Of a DNA stretch of 64,000 nucleotides, positions 16,567-25,462 are shown piece after piece. A program made the translations under genes and the position numbers. The notes under the pieces were generated by a model that was not told the DNA's origin, did no database searches, and was given only the letters and a program-made list of their open reading frames with translations. Source of the stretch: Polaribacter sp. L3A8 (lineage in GTDB: Bacteria > Bacteroidota > Bacteroidia > Flavobacteriales > Flavobacteriaceae); the NCBI RefSeq assembly GCF_009796785.1, contig NZ_CP047026.1, positions 3,082,501 to 3,146,500 of the forward strand. Reading direction: 5' to 3'. Positions within the stretch are counted from its first letter, which is position 1; every line of letters begins with the position of its first letter.

Positions 16567-17859
16567 CTACTCTGCTTTTAGTAAATAATATGTTTTTTTA
16601 CCACGTTGTAATAACACGTATTTATTAGCAATTAAGTCTTCTTTAGTAATAGAGTAGTCTTCTTTTATTTTTTCTTTATTTACAGAAATTGCATTTTCTT
16701 TTAAGGCTCTTCTTGCATCTCCATTAGATTTTAAGAAGTTTGTTTTTGCTGCTAAAGCACCAATCATATCTAAGCCTTCTTCTATATCTGCAATAGCAAC
16801 TGTTGCTTGTGGTACACCATCAAAAACATCTAAAAAAGTTTGTTCATCTAAAGACTTTAAATCAGAAGCGGTAGATTTTCCAAATAAAATATTAGAAGCT
16901 TTTAAGGCGTTTTCAAATGCTTCTTTTCCGTGTGTTAAAGTAGTAACTTCTTCACCAAGTGTTTTTTGTAACAAACGTAAATGCGGATTTTCTTTATGTT
17001 CTGCAATTAAGTTTTCTATAGTTTCTTTGTCTAAAAATGTAAACTTTTTAATAAAGTTTTCTGCATCTTCATCCGAAGAGTTTAACCAATATTGGTAGTA
17101 TTTATAAGGAGAGGTTCTGTCTGTATTTAACCAAACATTTCCTCCTTCTGTTTTACCAAATTTTGTTCCGTCTGCTTTTGTAACCAAAGGCACTGTAATA
17201 GCATACGCTTTTCCTTGTGCTTTTCTACGAATTAATTCTGTACCTGTAGTTATGTTTCCCCACTGGTCAGAACCACCCATTTGTAGTCTACAATTTTTCT
17301 CTGTGTATAAGTGATAAAAATCGTATCCTTGAAATAATTGGTAGGTAAATTCTGTAAAACTCATTCCAACAGAAGATTCAGAACTTAAACGTTTCTTTAC
17401 AGAATCTTTAGCCATCATGTAGTTTACAGTAATGTGTTTTCCTGTATCTCTAACAAAATCGATTAATGAAATATCTTTCATCCAATCGTAATTGTTAACC
17501 AATTCTGCTTTGTTTTCTGCGGTAGCATCAAAATCTAAAAAACGCTCTAAATTTTCTCTAACTCCGGCTATATTTTTAGCCAATGTAGCTTCGTCTAACA
17601 AATTACGTTCTGCAGATTTTCCAGAAGGATCACCAACCATACCTGTTGCGCCACCAATTAATGCAATTGGGTTATGACCTGCATTTTGAAAGTGTTTCAA
17701 AATGAAAATTTGTACCAAACTACCAATATGTAGCGAGTCTGCAGTTGGATCGAAACCAATATAACCAGCAGTTTTATTTTTTAATAAATAGTCTTCTGTG
17801 TCTGGCATAATATCATGCAATAATCCACGCCAGCGTAATTCTTCAACAAAATTTGTCAT
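16567..17859 (-). CDS. tyrS: Tyrosyl-tRNA synthetase
   Basis: This 430-residue class I synthetase charges tRNA-Tyr. The Rossmann core has GFDPTADSLHIGSLV (HIGH motif HIGS) near residue 35, the tyrosine pocket (YQLFQGYDFYHLY, QMGGSDQWGNI) and the KMSKS loop as KFGKTEGG. A C-terminal S4 RNA-binding domain starts near 365. It is full length. A minus-strand -7 box TATCTTTG at 18005-18012 implies a leader of ~140 nt that contains an inverted repeat (17902-17959). Confidence 0.97.
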   Translation of the reverse strand: MTNFVEELRWRGLLHDIMPDTEDYLLKNKTAGYIGFDPTADSLHIGSLVQIFILKHFQNAGHNPIALIGGATGMVGDPSGKSAERNLLDEATLAKNIAGVRENLERFLDFDATAENKAELVNNYDWMKDISLIDFVRDTGKHITVNYMMAKDSVKKRLSSESSVGMSFTEFTYQLFQGYDFYHLYTEKNCRLQMGGSDQWGNITTGTELIRRKAQGKAYAITVPLVTKADGTKFGKTEGGNVWLNTDRTSPYKYYQYWLNSSDEDAENFIKKFTFLDKETIENLIAEHKENPHLRLLQKTLGEEVTTLTHGKEAFENALKASNILFGKSTASDLKSLDEQTFLDVFDGVPQATVAIADIEEGLDMIGALAAKTNFLKSNGDARRALKENAISVNKEKIKEDYSITKEDLIANKYVLLQRGKKTYYLLKAE

Positions 17860-17901
17860 TATAAATCTAAATTAATTCAATTCAAAATACGAGTGTAAAA
17901 C

Positions 17902-17959
17902 TGAGCTTGTCGAAGTTTTTGTGTATTAATAGTGTAAACCATCAATTTCGACAAGCTGA
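17902..17959. repeat. Inverted repeat in the tyrS leader
   Basis: TGAGCTTGTCGAAG (17902-17915) and TTTCGACAAGCTGA (17946-17959) pair over 12 of 14 bases. The GCTTGTCGAA core is a common intergenic repeat in Bacteroidetes. It would form a hairpin in the tyrS leader RNA. Confidence 0.5.
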
Positions 17960-18045
17960 ATTTGATATCTTATAGCAATTATTCATTTGCTATTTTTCAT
18001 TATGCAAAGATAAACTTATCAATGAAAAAATCATAAATTCGCTGT

Positions 18046-19056
18046 ATGATTTTAGTTACCGGAGGAACAGGTTTAGTAGGCGCGCATTTATTGTATCATT
18101 TAGTTAAAAATGATGAAAAAATACGTGCTATTTATCGAACTGAAGAAAAAATAGAAGCAGTAAAAAAAGTTTTTTCTTTGTATTCTAATGATGTAACGCT
18201 AATTTCTAAAATAGAATGGTATAGGGCAGATATTACAGAAGTACCTGCTATGATCCCTGCATTTATAGGTATTGAAAAAGTATATCATTGTGCTGCGTTA
18301 GTTTCTTTTAATGAGAAGGATTATAGGCAAATGAGAAAAGTAAATATTCATGGAACCGCAATTATTGTAAACCTTGCTATTGATGCAAAAGTAAATAAAA
18401 TTTGTTTTGTAGGTTCTATTGCTGCTGTTGGGAGTTCTTTAAACGGAGGTTTGATTACCGAAAAAAACGAATGGAACCCAGAAGAAGATAATAGTGGGTA
18501 TTCTATAACAAAGTTTGGTGCAGAAATGGAAATTTGGCGTGCTAGCCAAGAAGGAGTTAATGTGGTTATTGTAAACCCTGGCGTTATTTTAGGAAGTGGT
18601 TTCTATACTGCTGGTTCGGGTAAATTATTTTCTCAAGTCTATAATGGTTTCAAATATTACACAGAAGGAGTTACAGGTTTTGTGGGGGTAAAAGATGTAG
18701 TTGAGGTAATGATTCAATTAATGAATTCTAGCATAAAAAACGAACGTTTTATTTTAGTCGCTGAAAACAAATCCTTTAAAGAAATCTTTTTTTCTATAGC
18801 AAAATACTTCGGAAAGAAACAACCCACAAAAAATATTAAGCCTTGGCAAACTGCCATTTTTTGGAAGTTTTCTTGGTTATTATCTTTAGTTACCGGAAAA
18901 GAACCTTTATTAAGTAAATATTCTGCGAGAAGTGCACATTCCGTTTCTAGATATTCATCAGAAAAAATTGAAAAAAGTTTGCCTTTTCAGTTTGAAAAAA
19001 TGGAAGATGTTATTAAGAGGGTTTGTAATAATTTTATTCGCTTTCAGAAAGTTTAA
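18046..19056 (+). CDS. NAD-dependent epimerase/dehydratase-family (extended SDR) protein
   Basis: This 336-residue Rossmann protein has the extended-SDR signature GGTGLVGAHLL at the N-terminus and a catalytic YxxxK (YSITK, near residue 160) with an upstream Ser (VGSIAAVGS). It resembles sugar-nucleotide epimerases and dihydroflavonol-reductase-like proteins; the substrate is unknown. Its last 23 bp overlap the convergent DUF4296 gene. Confidence 0.85.
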   Translation: MILVTGGTGLVGAHLLYHLVKNDEKIRAIYRTEEKIEAVKKVFSLYSNDVTLISKIEWYRADITEVPAMIPAFIGIEKVYHCAALVSFNEKDYRQMRKVNIHGTAIIVNLAIDAKVNKICFVGSIAAVGSSLNGGLITEKNEWNPEEDNSGYSITKFGAEMEIWRASQEGVNVVIVNPGVILGSGFYTAGSGKLFSQVYNGFKYYTEGVTGFVGVKDVVEVMIQLMNSSIKNERFILVAENKSFKEIFFSIAKYFGKKQPTKNIKPWQTAIFWKFSWLLSLVTGKEPLLSKYSARSAHSVSRYSSEKIEKSLPFQFEKMEDVIKRVCNNFIRFQKV

Positions 19057-19462
19057 TAGAATCGTTTTCCTTTCGTTTTATTGCGGTTTTTTCAATAGAA
19101 TCTTTTCTAATAGAATCGTTTTTAGCGCTTATTTCACTATAAAATTCCTTTTTTTCGTCTAAATTATTTTGAACATCTTGTAATATTTGTTCATACAAAT
19201 CTATTTTAGAAGTGTAATAGAAATTACTATTTTGAAAACGTAGGCTATCAATTTTATACTTATCGTATACAAACGCCATATAATTAATTTTCTTTTGATC
19301 GTTATTGTTCTTCACAAACTTAGCAGAAGAAGCAATCATCATATCTTTAATTAATAGCGTCATTGTATCTCTAGGAATCAGATCTTCTGGCTTCTTAAAG
19401 ATGGTATTACTAGTACAAGAACCTAGAAAAATAAAAACAAGTAAATAGCTTAATTTTTTCAT
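19034..19462 (-). CDS. DUF4296 lipoprotein
   Basis: From ATG 19462 it has 142 residues with lipobox LGSC (Cys near 15). The body (KPEDLIPRDTMTLLIKDMMI ... YDKYKIDSLRFQNSNFYYTS) matches the DUF4296 family of Bacteroidetes lipoproteins of unknown function, and the C-terminus is charged. The longer frame to 19513 lies inside pyrC and is rejected. The start abuts the pyrC stop, so it is translated from the same transcript. Confidence 0.8.
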   Translation of the reverse strand: MKKLSYLLVFIFLGSCTSNTIFKKPEDLIPRDTMTLLIKDMMIASSAKFVKNNNDQKKINYMAFVYDKYKIDSLRFQNSNFYYTSKIDLYEQILQDVQNNLDEKKEFYSEISAKNDSIRKDSIEKTAIKRKENDSIKLSESE

Positions 19463-19463
19463 A

Positions 19464-20804
19464 TTAGCGATTAAAAGTAAGACGTTTTCCTTTAATATCA
19501 TCATTAAAAGCACCGTTGTTGTAGATTAAGTTTCCGTTGACAAATGTATGTGTTATAGTTGATGAAAATGTGGTGCCTTCAAAAGGAGACCAACCGCATT
19601 TGTATAAAATATTGTCTTTAGAAACAGTTTGCGACTTGTTGGTATCAATTAAAACGATATCTGCAAAATAGCCTTCTTTTATAAAACCACGTTTTTCAAT
19701 TTGAAATAATTTAGCAGGATTATGACTCATTTTTTCAACTGCTTTTTCAATTGATATTACGCCTTCTTTTACTTTTTCTAAAACAGCAGTTACAGCATGT
19801 TGTACTAAAGGTCCTCCACTTGGTGCTTTTGTGTATACATTGTCTTTTTCCTCTAAAGTATGTGGAGCGTGATCTGTTGCTAAAACATCAATTCTATCAT
19901 CTAAAAGTGCTTCCCATAAACCTAACCTGTCTTTTTCTGTTTTTACAGCAGGATTCCATTTTATATGCGTTCCTTTTTCATCATAATCTTTGTCGGAAAA
20001 CCATAAATGATGAATACAAACTTCTGCAGTAATTTGTTTTTCTTCTAAAGGAATATCGTTTCTAAAAAGCTCGGTTTCTTTGGCTGTTGATACATGAAAA
20101 ATATGCAATCTTGCTCCTGTTTTCTTTGCCAGTTCAATCGCTTTAGAAGACGATAAATAACAAGCTTCTTCACTTCTAATAATTGGGTGGTATTTTACAG
20201 GAATGTCATCTCCGTATTTATCTACAAACTCTTGTGTGTTTTTTCTAATTGTAGCTTCATCTTCACAATGTACAGAAATAATCATTTTTGTTGATGAGAA
20301 AATTTTCTCTAGAATTTCTTCATTATCAACCAACATATTTCCTGTAGAAGAGCCTAAGAATAATTTAATTCCGGCTACTTTTTTAGGGTCTGTTTTTAAT
20401 AATTCTTCTAAATTATCATTTGTACCACCAAACATAAAAGAGTAGTTGGCATAAGAATCGTTTGCAGCAATTGTAAATTTATCTTCTAATAAATCTTGGG
20501 TCGTAGCTTGTGGTACTGTGTTTGGCATTTCAATAAAAGTAGTAATTCCACCAGCAACGGCAGCTCTACTTTCTGTGGCAATATTAGCTTTGTGTGTTAA
20601 GCCAGGTTCTCTAAAATGTACTTGATCATCTATAAAACCAGGAATTAAAAATTTACCTTCGGCATCAATAACTTCAACGTTTTCTGTTGCTTTTATGTTT
20701 GATGAAATTTCTTTTATCAATTCGTTTTCAATTAAAACATCACCTAAAAAAGTGTTGTTTTCATTTACGATTCTTGCGTTTTTTATTAAAGTTGATTTTG
20801 CCAT
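19464..20804 (-). CDS. pyrC: Dihydroorotase
   Basis: This 446-residue amidohydrolase-fold enzyme closes carbamoyl-aspartate to dihydroorotate in pyrimidine synthesis. Motifs: DDQVHFREPGLTHKA (the first His of the usual HxH is Gln, which I recall as usual for this Bacteroidetes group), the GIKLFLGSSTGNM segment, metal His residues in SVHCEDE and HIFHVSTAKE, and the Asp in LATDHAPH. It belongs to the long type related to allantoinase. It sits in a tight minus-strand run with GNAT, glycosyltransferase and DUF4296 genes. Confidence 0.92.
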   Translation of the reverse strand: MAKSTLIKNARIVNENNTFLGDVLIENELIKEISSNIKATENVEVIDAEGKFLIPGFIDDQVHFREPGLTHKANIATESRAAVAGGITTFIEMPNTVPQATTQDLLEDKFTIAANDSYANYSFMFGGTNDNLEELLKTDPKKVAGIKLFLGSSTGNMLVDNEEILEKIFSSTKMIISVHCEDEATIRKNTQEFVDKYGDDIPVKYHPIIRSEEACYLSSSKAIELAKKTGARLHIFHVSTAKETELFRNDIPLEEKQITAEVCIHHLWFSDKDYDEKGTHIKWNPAVKTEKDRLGLWEALLDDRIDVLATDHAPHTLEEKDNVYTKAPSGGPLVQHAVTAVLEKVKEGVISIEKAVEKMSHNPAKLFQIEKRGFIKEGYFADIVLIDTNKSQTVSKDNILYKCGWSPFEGTTFSSTITHTFVNGNLIYNNGAFNDDIKGKRLTFNR

Positions 20805-20813
20805 GTTTTTTTC

Positions 20814-21275
20814 TTAAATATCCATTTTCATGTTAACTAAACTCTTTGTAAAACCAAAGCGTTCGTAAGATTTTATAGCTCCAGAATTGTTGCTATAAAC
20901 ATCTAATCTTAATTCTTTTAAATCTTTTTTTAAAGCCCAATTTTTTAGGGCTTCTAAAATTAAATTACTAATTCTATTTCCTCTAAAGGATGGTTTTACA
21001 AATATAAAACCAATATATCCGTGTTTTGGGTTTTTATGATAATGTTTAGATTTTTCTAATCTTAGGTATCCACAAGCAATCAATTCGTTATTAGAAACAG
21101 CAACAATTAAATGAATGTCTTTGTTAGTAATTAATTCTGGAATATTGTAATAAGTTATTTTACCATCACCTAAAAAAGGATCTAAAGGTCTTTCTGCTTT
21201 TATTACTCCTTGCTCAAATTCTAATAATGTTTCTAAGTCGTTTAGATTAGCGGTTCTAATAGAAATTTCACTCAT
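20814..21275 (-). CDS. GNAT-family N-acetyltransferase
   Basis: This 153-residue GNAT protein has a central acetyl-CoA loop FVKPSFRGNRISNLILEALK and the C-terminal LDVYSNNSGAIKSYERFGF pattern. The substrate is unknown. It lies 1 bp after the glycosyltransferase and 9 bp before pyrC, so it is part of that operon. Confidence 0.88.
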   Translation of the reverse strand: MSEISIRTANLNDLETLLEFEQGVIKAERPLDPFLGDGKITYYNIPELITNKDIHLIVAVSNNELIACGYLRLEKSKHYHKNPKHGYIGFIFVKPSFRGNRISNLILEALKNWALKKDLKELRLDVYSNNSGAIKSYERFGFTKSLVNMKMDI

Positions 21276-21276
21276 G

Positions 21277-22002
21277 TTATTTCTGTTTAGGCAGTCCCTT
21301 TAGTTTCATTTTTATCACACCAAATAAAGCTTCATAAACAATGTTTCCACTCATTTTAGAGGTTCCTAAGGTTCTGTCAGTAAAAATTACAGAGACTTCT
21401 TTTATATTAAAACCATGTTTCCATGCTTTAAATTTCATTTCTATTTGAAAAGCGTATCCTACAAATTTTATCTTATCTAACTGTATTTTTTCTAGTACTT
21501 TTCTGTTCCAACAAACAAAACCAGCGGTAGTGTCATAAAGTGGAATTCTTGTAATAAAGCGTACGTATTTAGAGGCAAAATAAGAGAGTAATACTCTTTT
21601 CATTGGCCAATTAACAACGTTTACACCTTGTGAGTATCTAGAGCCTACAGCAACATCTCCACCTTCTTTTTCACAAGCATTGTAAAGGCGAACTAAATCT
21701 TTTGGATTATGAGAAAAATCTGCATCCATTTCAATAATATATTCGTAATTTTTGGCTAATGCCCATTTAAAACCATGAATATAGGCGGTACCTAAACCAC
21801 TTTTACCTAACCTTTTTTCTAAAAAAAGTTTATTTGGGAATTCTAAAATTAAGTTTTCTACGATTTTTGAGGTTCCGTCTGGAGAATTATCATCCACAAC
21901 CAAAATATGAAATTCTTTTTTTTGATTAAAAGTGGTTCTAATGATAACTTCTATGTTTTCTTTTTCGTTATAAGTAGGTATAATGACTAACGCATCTGAC
22001 AT
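21277..22002 (-). CDS. Polyprenol-phosphate mannosyltransferase-like glycosyltransferase (GT2)
   Basis: This 241-residue GT-A fold protein has IIPTYNEKENIEVII, DDNSPDGTS and the DxD-type DADFSHNPKD, and lacks the C-terminal TM domain. It matches dolichyl/polyprenyl-phosphate mannose synthases that make lipid-linked mannose. It is the first gene of the minus-strand operon, with -7 box TATATTTG at 22029-22036. Confidence 0.88.
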   Translation of the reverse strand: MSDALVIIPTYNEKENIEVIIRTTFNQKKEFHILVVDDNSPDGTSKIVENLILEFPNKLFLEKRLGKSGLGTAYIHGFKWALAKNYEYIIEMDADFSHNPKDLVRLYNACEKEGGDVAVGSRYSQGVNVVNWPMKRVLLSYFASKYVRFITRIPLYDTTAGFVCWNRKVLEKIQLDKIKFVGYAFQIEMKFKAWKHGFNIKEVSVIFTDRTLGTSKMSGNIVYEALFGVIKMKLKGLPKQK

Positions 22003-22028
22003 AAATAAAATTTCATGTGGTAAGTAGA

Positions 22029-22058
22029 CAAATATACATTATTTAATTACTAATTTTG
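22029..22058. promoter_or_regulatory. Divergent promoters, GT2 operon and DUF4271-hemD
   Basis: Minus TATATTTG (22029-22036) and plus TAATTTTG (22051-22058). The plus box overlaps the first possible GTG (22058), so the DUF4271 start must be further in. Confidence 0.5.
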
Positions 22059-22084
22059 TGTTAATCTTACCAAAACAGAAAAAG

Positions 22085-22726
22085 GTGCAAGCATTAGATA
22101 GAGTAGTTGTTGATAATAGTTGGATAACCATATTGTTGGTATGCTTATTAGCCTGTGTTTTTCTTTTAAGAGGTATAAGTGCGGTAAGGTTAAGAGGCTG
22201 TGCATCCTCTTTAATAAACAGTAATTTTGTTGAAACTGAAATTGAAGAGAATAGTTCTTTTTTTGATCCCTTTAAAAATATAATTTTCATTTTTTCTGTA
22301 TTTGTTCTTTCACTCTTAGTTTATAAAATTTATGTGTTTTATAGTCCTTCTGCTCTTGAGGGGGTTTATGCTTTTTTTAAAATTTTTGGAGTTGTTTTTG
22401 TTTATTTTACCATTAAAAGGTTGTCAGAGTTGCTGCTTTCTTTTTTATTCATGATACATAAAAAACTAGATTTCTTTTTAGTCTCTAAGTCTATTTATTT
22501 GTATGCTATTTCTTTTTTAGTACTTGTAGCAGTGGTTTTAGAGGAGTATTCGCAATTAAACACCCTTTTTTTAGTGTATTTTTCTGGAGTATTATTTTCA
22601 GTTCGTTTTATATTCCACGGGGTTCGTAATAAAAAGCTGATTTTTAGCGAGTTGTTTTATTTTATTTTGTACCTTTGCGCCTTCGAAATAGCACCGCTAT
22701 TTATACTGTTTAAATTGCTGTTTTAA
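22085..22726 (+). CDS. DUF4271 membrane protein
   Basis: From GTG 22085 it has 213 residues and about 6-7 TM segments; DUF4271 members are Bacteroidetes inner-membrane proteins of unknown function, usually beside hemD as here (17-bp gap). An in-frame GTG at 22058 is rejected because the -7 box covers it. There are no charged catalytic motifs. Its partnership with uroporphyrinogen-III synthase is by context only. Confidence 0.75.
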   Translation: MQALDRVVVDNSWITILLVCLLACVFLLRGISAVRLRGCASSLINSNFVETEIEENSSFFDPFKNIIFIFSVFVLSLLVYKIYVFYSPSALEGVYAFFKIFGVVFVYFTIKRLSELLLSFLFMIHKKLDFFLVSKSIYLYAISFLVLVAVVLEEYSQLNTLFLVYFSGVLFSVRFIFHGVRNKKLIFSELFYFILYLCAFEIAPLFILFKLLF

Positions 22727-22743
22727 CTACAAAAAGAAAGCAT

Positions 22744-23490
22744 ATGAAAGTGAAAACGATTTTAGTATCGCAACCAGAACCAAAGACAGAAACCTCTCCT
22801 TATTTTGACTTGTCTGATAAACAAAAAGTTAAGATAGATTTTAGGCCTTTTATTCATGTAGAAGGAATCTCTGTTAAAGAAGTAAGAGGAGAAAAAGTGG
22901 ACTTAAATAAGTTTACGGCTATTATTTTAACAAGTAGAAATGCCGTAGATCATTTTTTTAGAATTGCAGAAGAAATGCGCTTTAAAGTGCCAGATTCAAT
23001 GAAGTACTTTTGTCAGTCAGAAGCAGTAGCTTATTACTTACAGAAATATGTGGTATATAGAAAACGTAAAATTTATGTTGGTCCTAGATCATTTTTAGAA
23101 TTAACAAAATTAATTAAGAAACATAAAACTGAAAAATTTTTATTGCCAAGTTCAGATAAATTAAAACCTTTAATTCCAGAAGAATTAGATAAATTGGGTG
23201 TAAACTGGACACGATTAGATTTATATAGAACAGTTGTTAGTGATTTATCTGATTTAGAAGATGTATTTTATGATGTGTTGGTGTTTTTTAGCCCATCAGG
23301 AATAGAATCTCTATTAAAGAATTTTCCTAATTTTCAGCAAAAAGAAACAAGAATTGCTGCTTTTGGTAATTCTACTGTAAAAGCTGTAACAGATGCTGGT
23401 TTTAAGTGCGATATAGAAGCTCCATCACCAGAAACACCTTCTATGACAATGGCTTTAGACAAGTACATTAAAGTAGTAAATAAGAAGTAA
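22744..23490 (+). CDS. hemD: Uroporphyrinogen-III synthase
   Basis: This 248-residue HemD-fold protein has ILTSRNAVDHFFRIAEEM, DLYRTVVSDLSDLEDVFYDV, VFFSPSGIESLL and AFGNSTVKAV segments typical of the family. It cyclises hydroxymethylbilane to uroporphyrinogen III in heme synthesis. It is the second gene of a two-gene operon and is followed by a strong terminator. Confidence 0.9.
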   Translation: MKVKTILVSQPEPKTETSPYFDLSDKQKVKIDFRPFIHVEGISVKEVRGEKVDLNKFTAIILTSRNAVDHFFRIAEEMRFKVPDSMKYFCQSEAVAYYLQKYVVYRKRKIYVGPRSFLELTKLIKKHKTEKFLLPSSDKLKPLIPEELDKLGVNWTRLDLYRTVVSDLSDLEDVFYDVLVFFSPSGIESLLKNFPNFQQKETRIAAFGNSTVKAVTDAGFKCDIEAPSPETPSMTMALDKYIKVVNKK

Positions 23491-23531
23491 ATTATGCTAA
23501 ACTTTATTTAGAATAATATTATAAAATTGAT

Positions 23532-23559
23532 AAAAACCGAACAGAAATGTTCGGTTTTT
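23532..23559 (+). terminator. Intrinsic terminator after hemD
   Basis: AAAAACCGAACA / TGTTCGGTTTTT with loop GAAA and a T8 tract. Confidence 0.9.
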
Positions 23560-23580
23560 TTTATATAGTTTTTTAGAAGC

Positions 23581-23655
23581 TATTTCCTGCTTTACACTAT
23601 ATCTTTTTTTGTAAAAAACAAAAAAAGGATGCCGTTTCAATCAGGGCTATACTTG
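23581..23655. repeat. Flavobacterial palindromic repeat (minus orientation)
   Basis: TGCTTTACACTATATCTTTT ... AAAAAGGATGCCGTTTCAAT matches, in reverse complement, the outer parts of the element at 26913-27100 (GCTTTACGTTATATC, GGATGCCACTTCAATC). The halves form an ATC/GAT-ended A/T hairpin. Confidence 0.6.
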
Positions 23656-23745
23656 TTTGTTGGCTAGTTGTTTTATTGTTTATATAAACCATTATAAGGA
23701 ATGTTGTGTCGGTGTTTTCGATAATTTAAACTAAACCTCATAATC

Positions 23746-23829
23746 TTATTTGATAGAATAATGTATATTTGTTTAAGATAATTGTAAACAACTGAAAATC
23801 AGTTTGTTTTTATTTGATTCTTATTTGAT
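23746..23829 (+). repeat. TTATTTGAT repeats, upstream set
   Basis: Copies at 23746-23754, 23810-23818 and 23821-23829; the last two are 11 bp apart (one helical turn), and the last ends 2 bp before the ATG. This mirrors the set after the gene. Confidence 0.6.
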
Positions 23830-23831
23830 AA

Positions 23832-25283
23832 ATGACTGAAATTGAACTAAAATTACTTATAAAAGAACTAGTAAGTTACTCTCAAGAAACAGAATGGCTT
23901 GAGTTTAAATTGAACTTTCATTCCTGTGAAGAAATAGGAGAGAGGATATCGGCCTTAGCAAATGGAGCTTGCCTTAGTAAGAAACAATATGGATTTCTTA
24001 TTTTTGGAGTTGAAGATAAAACCCATAATATAAAAGGAACTACTTTTAAAGTTAAATCAGCGACTAAAGGAAAACAAGAATTAGAAAATTGGTTAATTCA
24101 AAGACTGGATCCAAAAATTGATTTTAAAACATATGAATTTGAATATTTAGAAGGAATTAATATTAGTATGTATGTGATTCCTGCAGCAGTAAATAGACCT
24201 GTTAAGTTTACTAATCAGGCATATATTAGAATAGGGAGTTACACCAGGTTACTTAAAGAATTTCCTGAAAAAGAATCTAAAATTTGGAATCGAAAAGATA
24301 ATATCAAATTTGAACTTCAATTAGCTAAAGAGAATATAGATGCTGATACTATAGTTTCTCTTTTGGATACTCAAGCGTATTTTGATTTATTAAAACTACC
24401 GTACCCTTCAAATAGACAAGGAGTGATTGATAAGTTTGTCTCTGAAAACTTAATTATCAAAAAAGCAATTAAATTTTCCATTACAAATTTAGGAGCACTT
24501 CTATTTGCTAAAAATTTAGAAGACTTTCCTGATTTAAAAAGAAAAGCGATTAGAGTTATTGTTTATAAAAATAATAACAAAATTGAAACTGTTAGAGAAC
24601 AAATTGGAGGGAAGGGATATGTTTCAGGGTATCAGGGATTAATAGATTGGGTTAATAGTCAATTACCAGCCAATGAAGAAATAGGGAAAGCATTTAGAGA
24701 TGATAAAAGAATGTATCCAGAAATTGCTGTTCGTGAGTTATTGGCAAATGCTATAATTCATCAAGATTTTGAAGAAAAAGGTTTTCCAATGGTTGAGATA
24801 TTTTCTGATAGAATTGAAATTACTAATCCAGGAATACCACTTATTACACCAGAGCGTTTTATTGATGAATATCAATCAAGAAATGATGTGCTTGCGGATT
24901 TAATGAGAAGGTTGGGTATTTGTGAAGAGAAAGGAAGTGGAATTGATAAAGTTATTTTTTATAATGAAATGTATCAGTTGCCTGCTCCTGATATTTTAAT
25001 TCAAGAAAAACATACAAAAGTTATAATGTATTCTTACAAGACTTTAAATCAGATGGATAAAAAAGATAAAATAAGAGCTTGTTATCAGCATTGTTGTTTG
25101 AAATATGTTTCAAATGATAAAATGACCAATCAGTCTTTAAGAGATAGGTTTATGATAGAGAGTAAGAATGCGGCAATTGCATCAAGAATAATTAAAGAGG
25201 CACTTAATGGAAATGTCATAAAAGAAGATGATCCTGAAAGTAATTCGAGGAAGTATAAAAAATACATCCCTTTTTGGGCGTAA
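23832..25283 (+). CDS. AlbA_2 (Schlafen-like) DNA-binding / HATPase_c_4 protein
   Basis: This 483-residue protein has an N-terminal AlbA_2 domain (about 10-130: TEWLEFKLNFHSCEEIGERI, GFLIFGVEDKTHNIKGT, YIRIGSYTR) and a C-terminal ATPase-like domain (about 290-400: PEIAVRELLANAIIHQDFEE, VEIFSDRIEITNPG), followed by a winged-helix-like tail. Such proteins are annotated as transcriptional regulators or defence-associated accessory proteins; the activity is not established. It is a lone gene between housekeeping units with TTATTTGAT repeats on both flanks, suggesting an inserted or self-regulated accessory gene. Confidence 0.8.
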   Translation: MTEIELKLLIKELVSYSQETEWLEFKLNFHSCEEIGERISALANGACLSKKQYGFLIFGVEDKTHNIKGTTFKVKSATKGKQELENWLIQRLDPKIDFKTYEFEYLEGINISMYVIPAAVNRPVKFTNQAYIRIGSYTRLLKEFPEKESKIWNRKDNIKFELQLAKENIDADTIVSLLDTQAYFDLLKLPYPSNRQGVIDKFVSENLIIKKAIKFSITNLGALLFAKNLEDFPDLKRKAIRVIVYKNNNKIETVREQIGGKGYVSGYQGLIDWVNSQLPANEEIGKAFRDDKRMYPEIAVRELLANAIIHQDFEEKGFPMVEIFSDRIEITNPGIPLITPERFIDEYQSRNDVLADLMRRLGICEEKGSGIDKVIFYNEMYQLPAPDILIQEKHTKVIMYSYKTLNQMDKKDKIRACYQHCCLKYVSNDKMTNQSLRDRFMIESKNAAIASRIIKEALNGNVIKEDDPESNSRKYKKYIPFWA

Positions 25284-25286
25284 TTC

Positions 25287-25361
25287 TTATTTGATGGTTA
25301 TTTGATGATTGTAAGATAAGGTATATTTAACTATCTGATAAACAGGTATGTTTTATTTGAT
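25287..25361 (+). repeat. TTATTTGAT repeats, downstream set
   Basis: Copies at 25287-25295, 25298-25306 (again 11 bp apart) and 25353-25361, starting 4 bp after the stop codon of the AlbA_2 gene. Confidence 0.6.
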
Positions 25362-25462
25362 GATATAAATAATTATTGATAGAGTGGCTGATGTTGGTTT
25401 AAAGTTTATTCTAAAATTTAGGGTTTTTAATTAAATTTTTGAATAGCCTTTAGAGTAAAAAA

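Noticed and set aside
17860..18045. T-box-like leader before tyrS
   Set aside because: No T-box sequence or specifier loop is visible; the hairpin matches a dispersed repeat.
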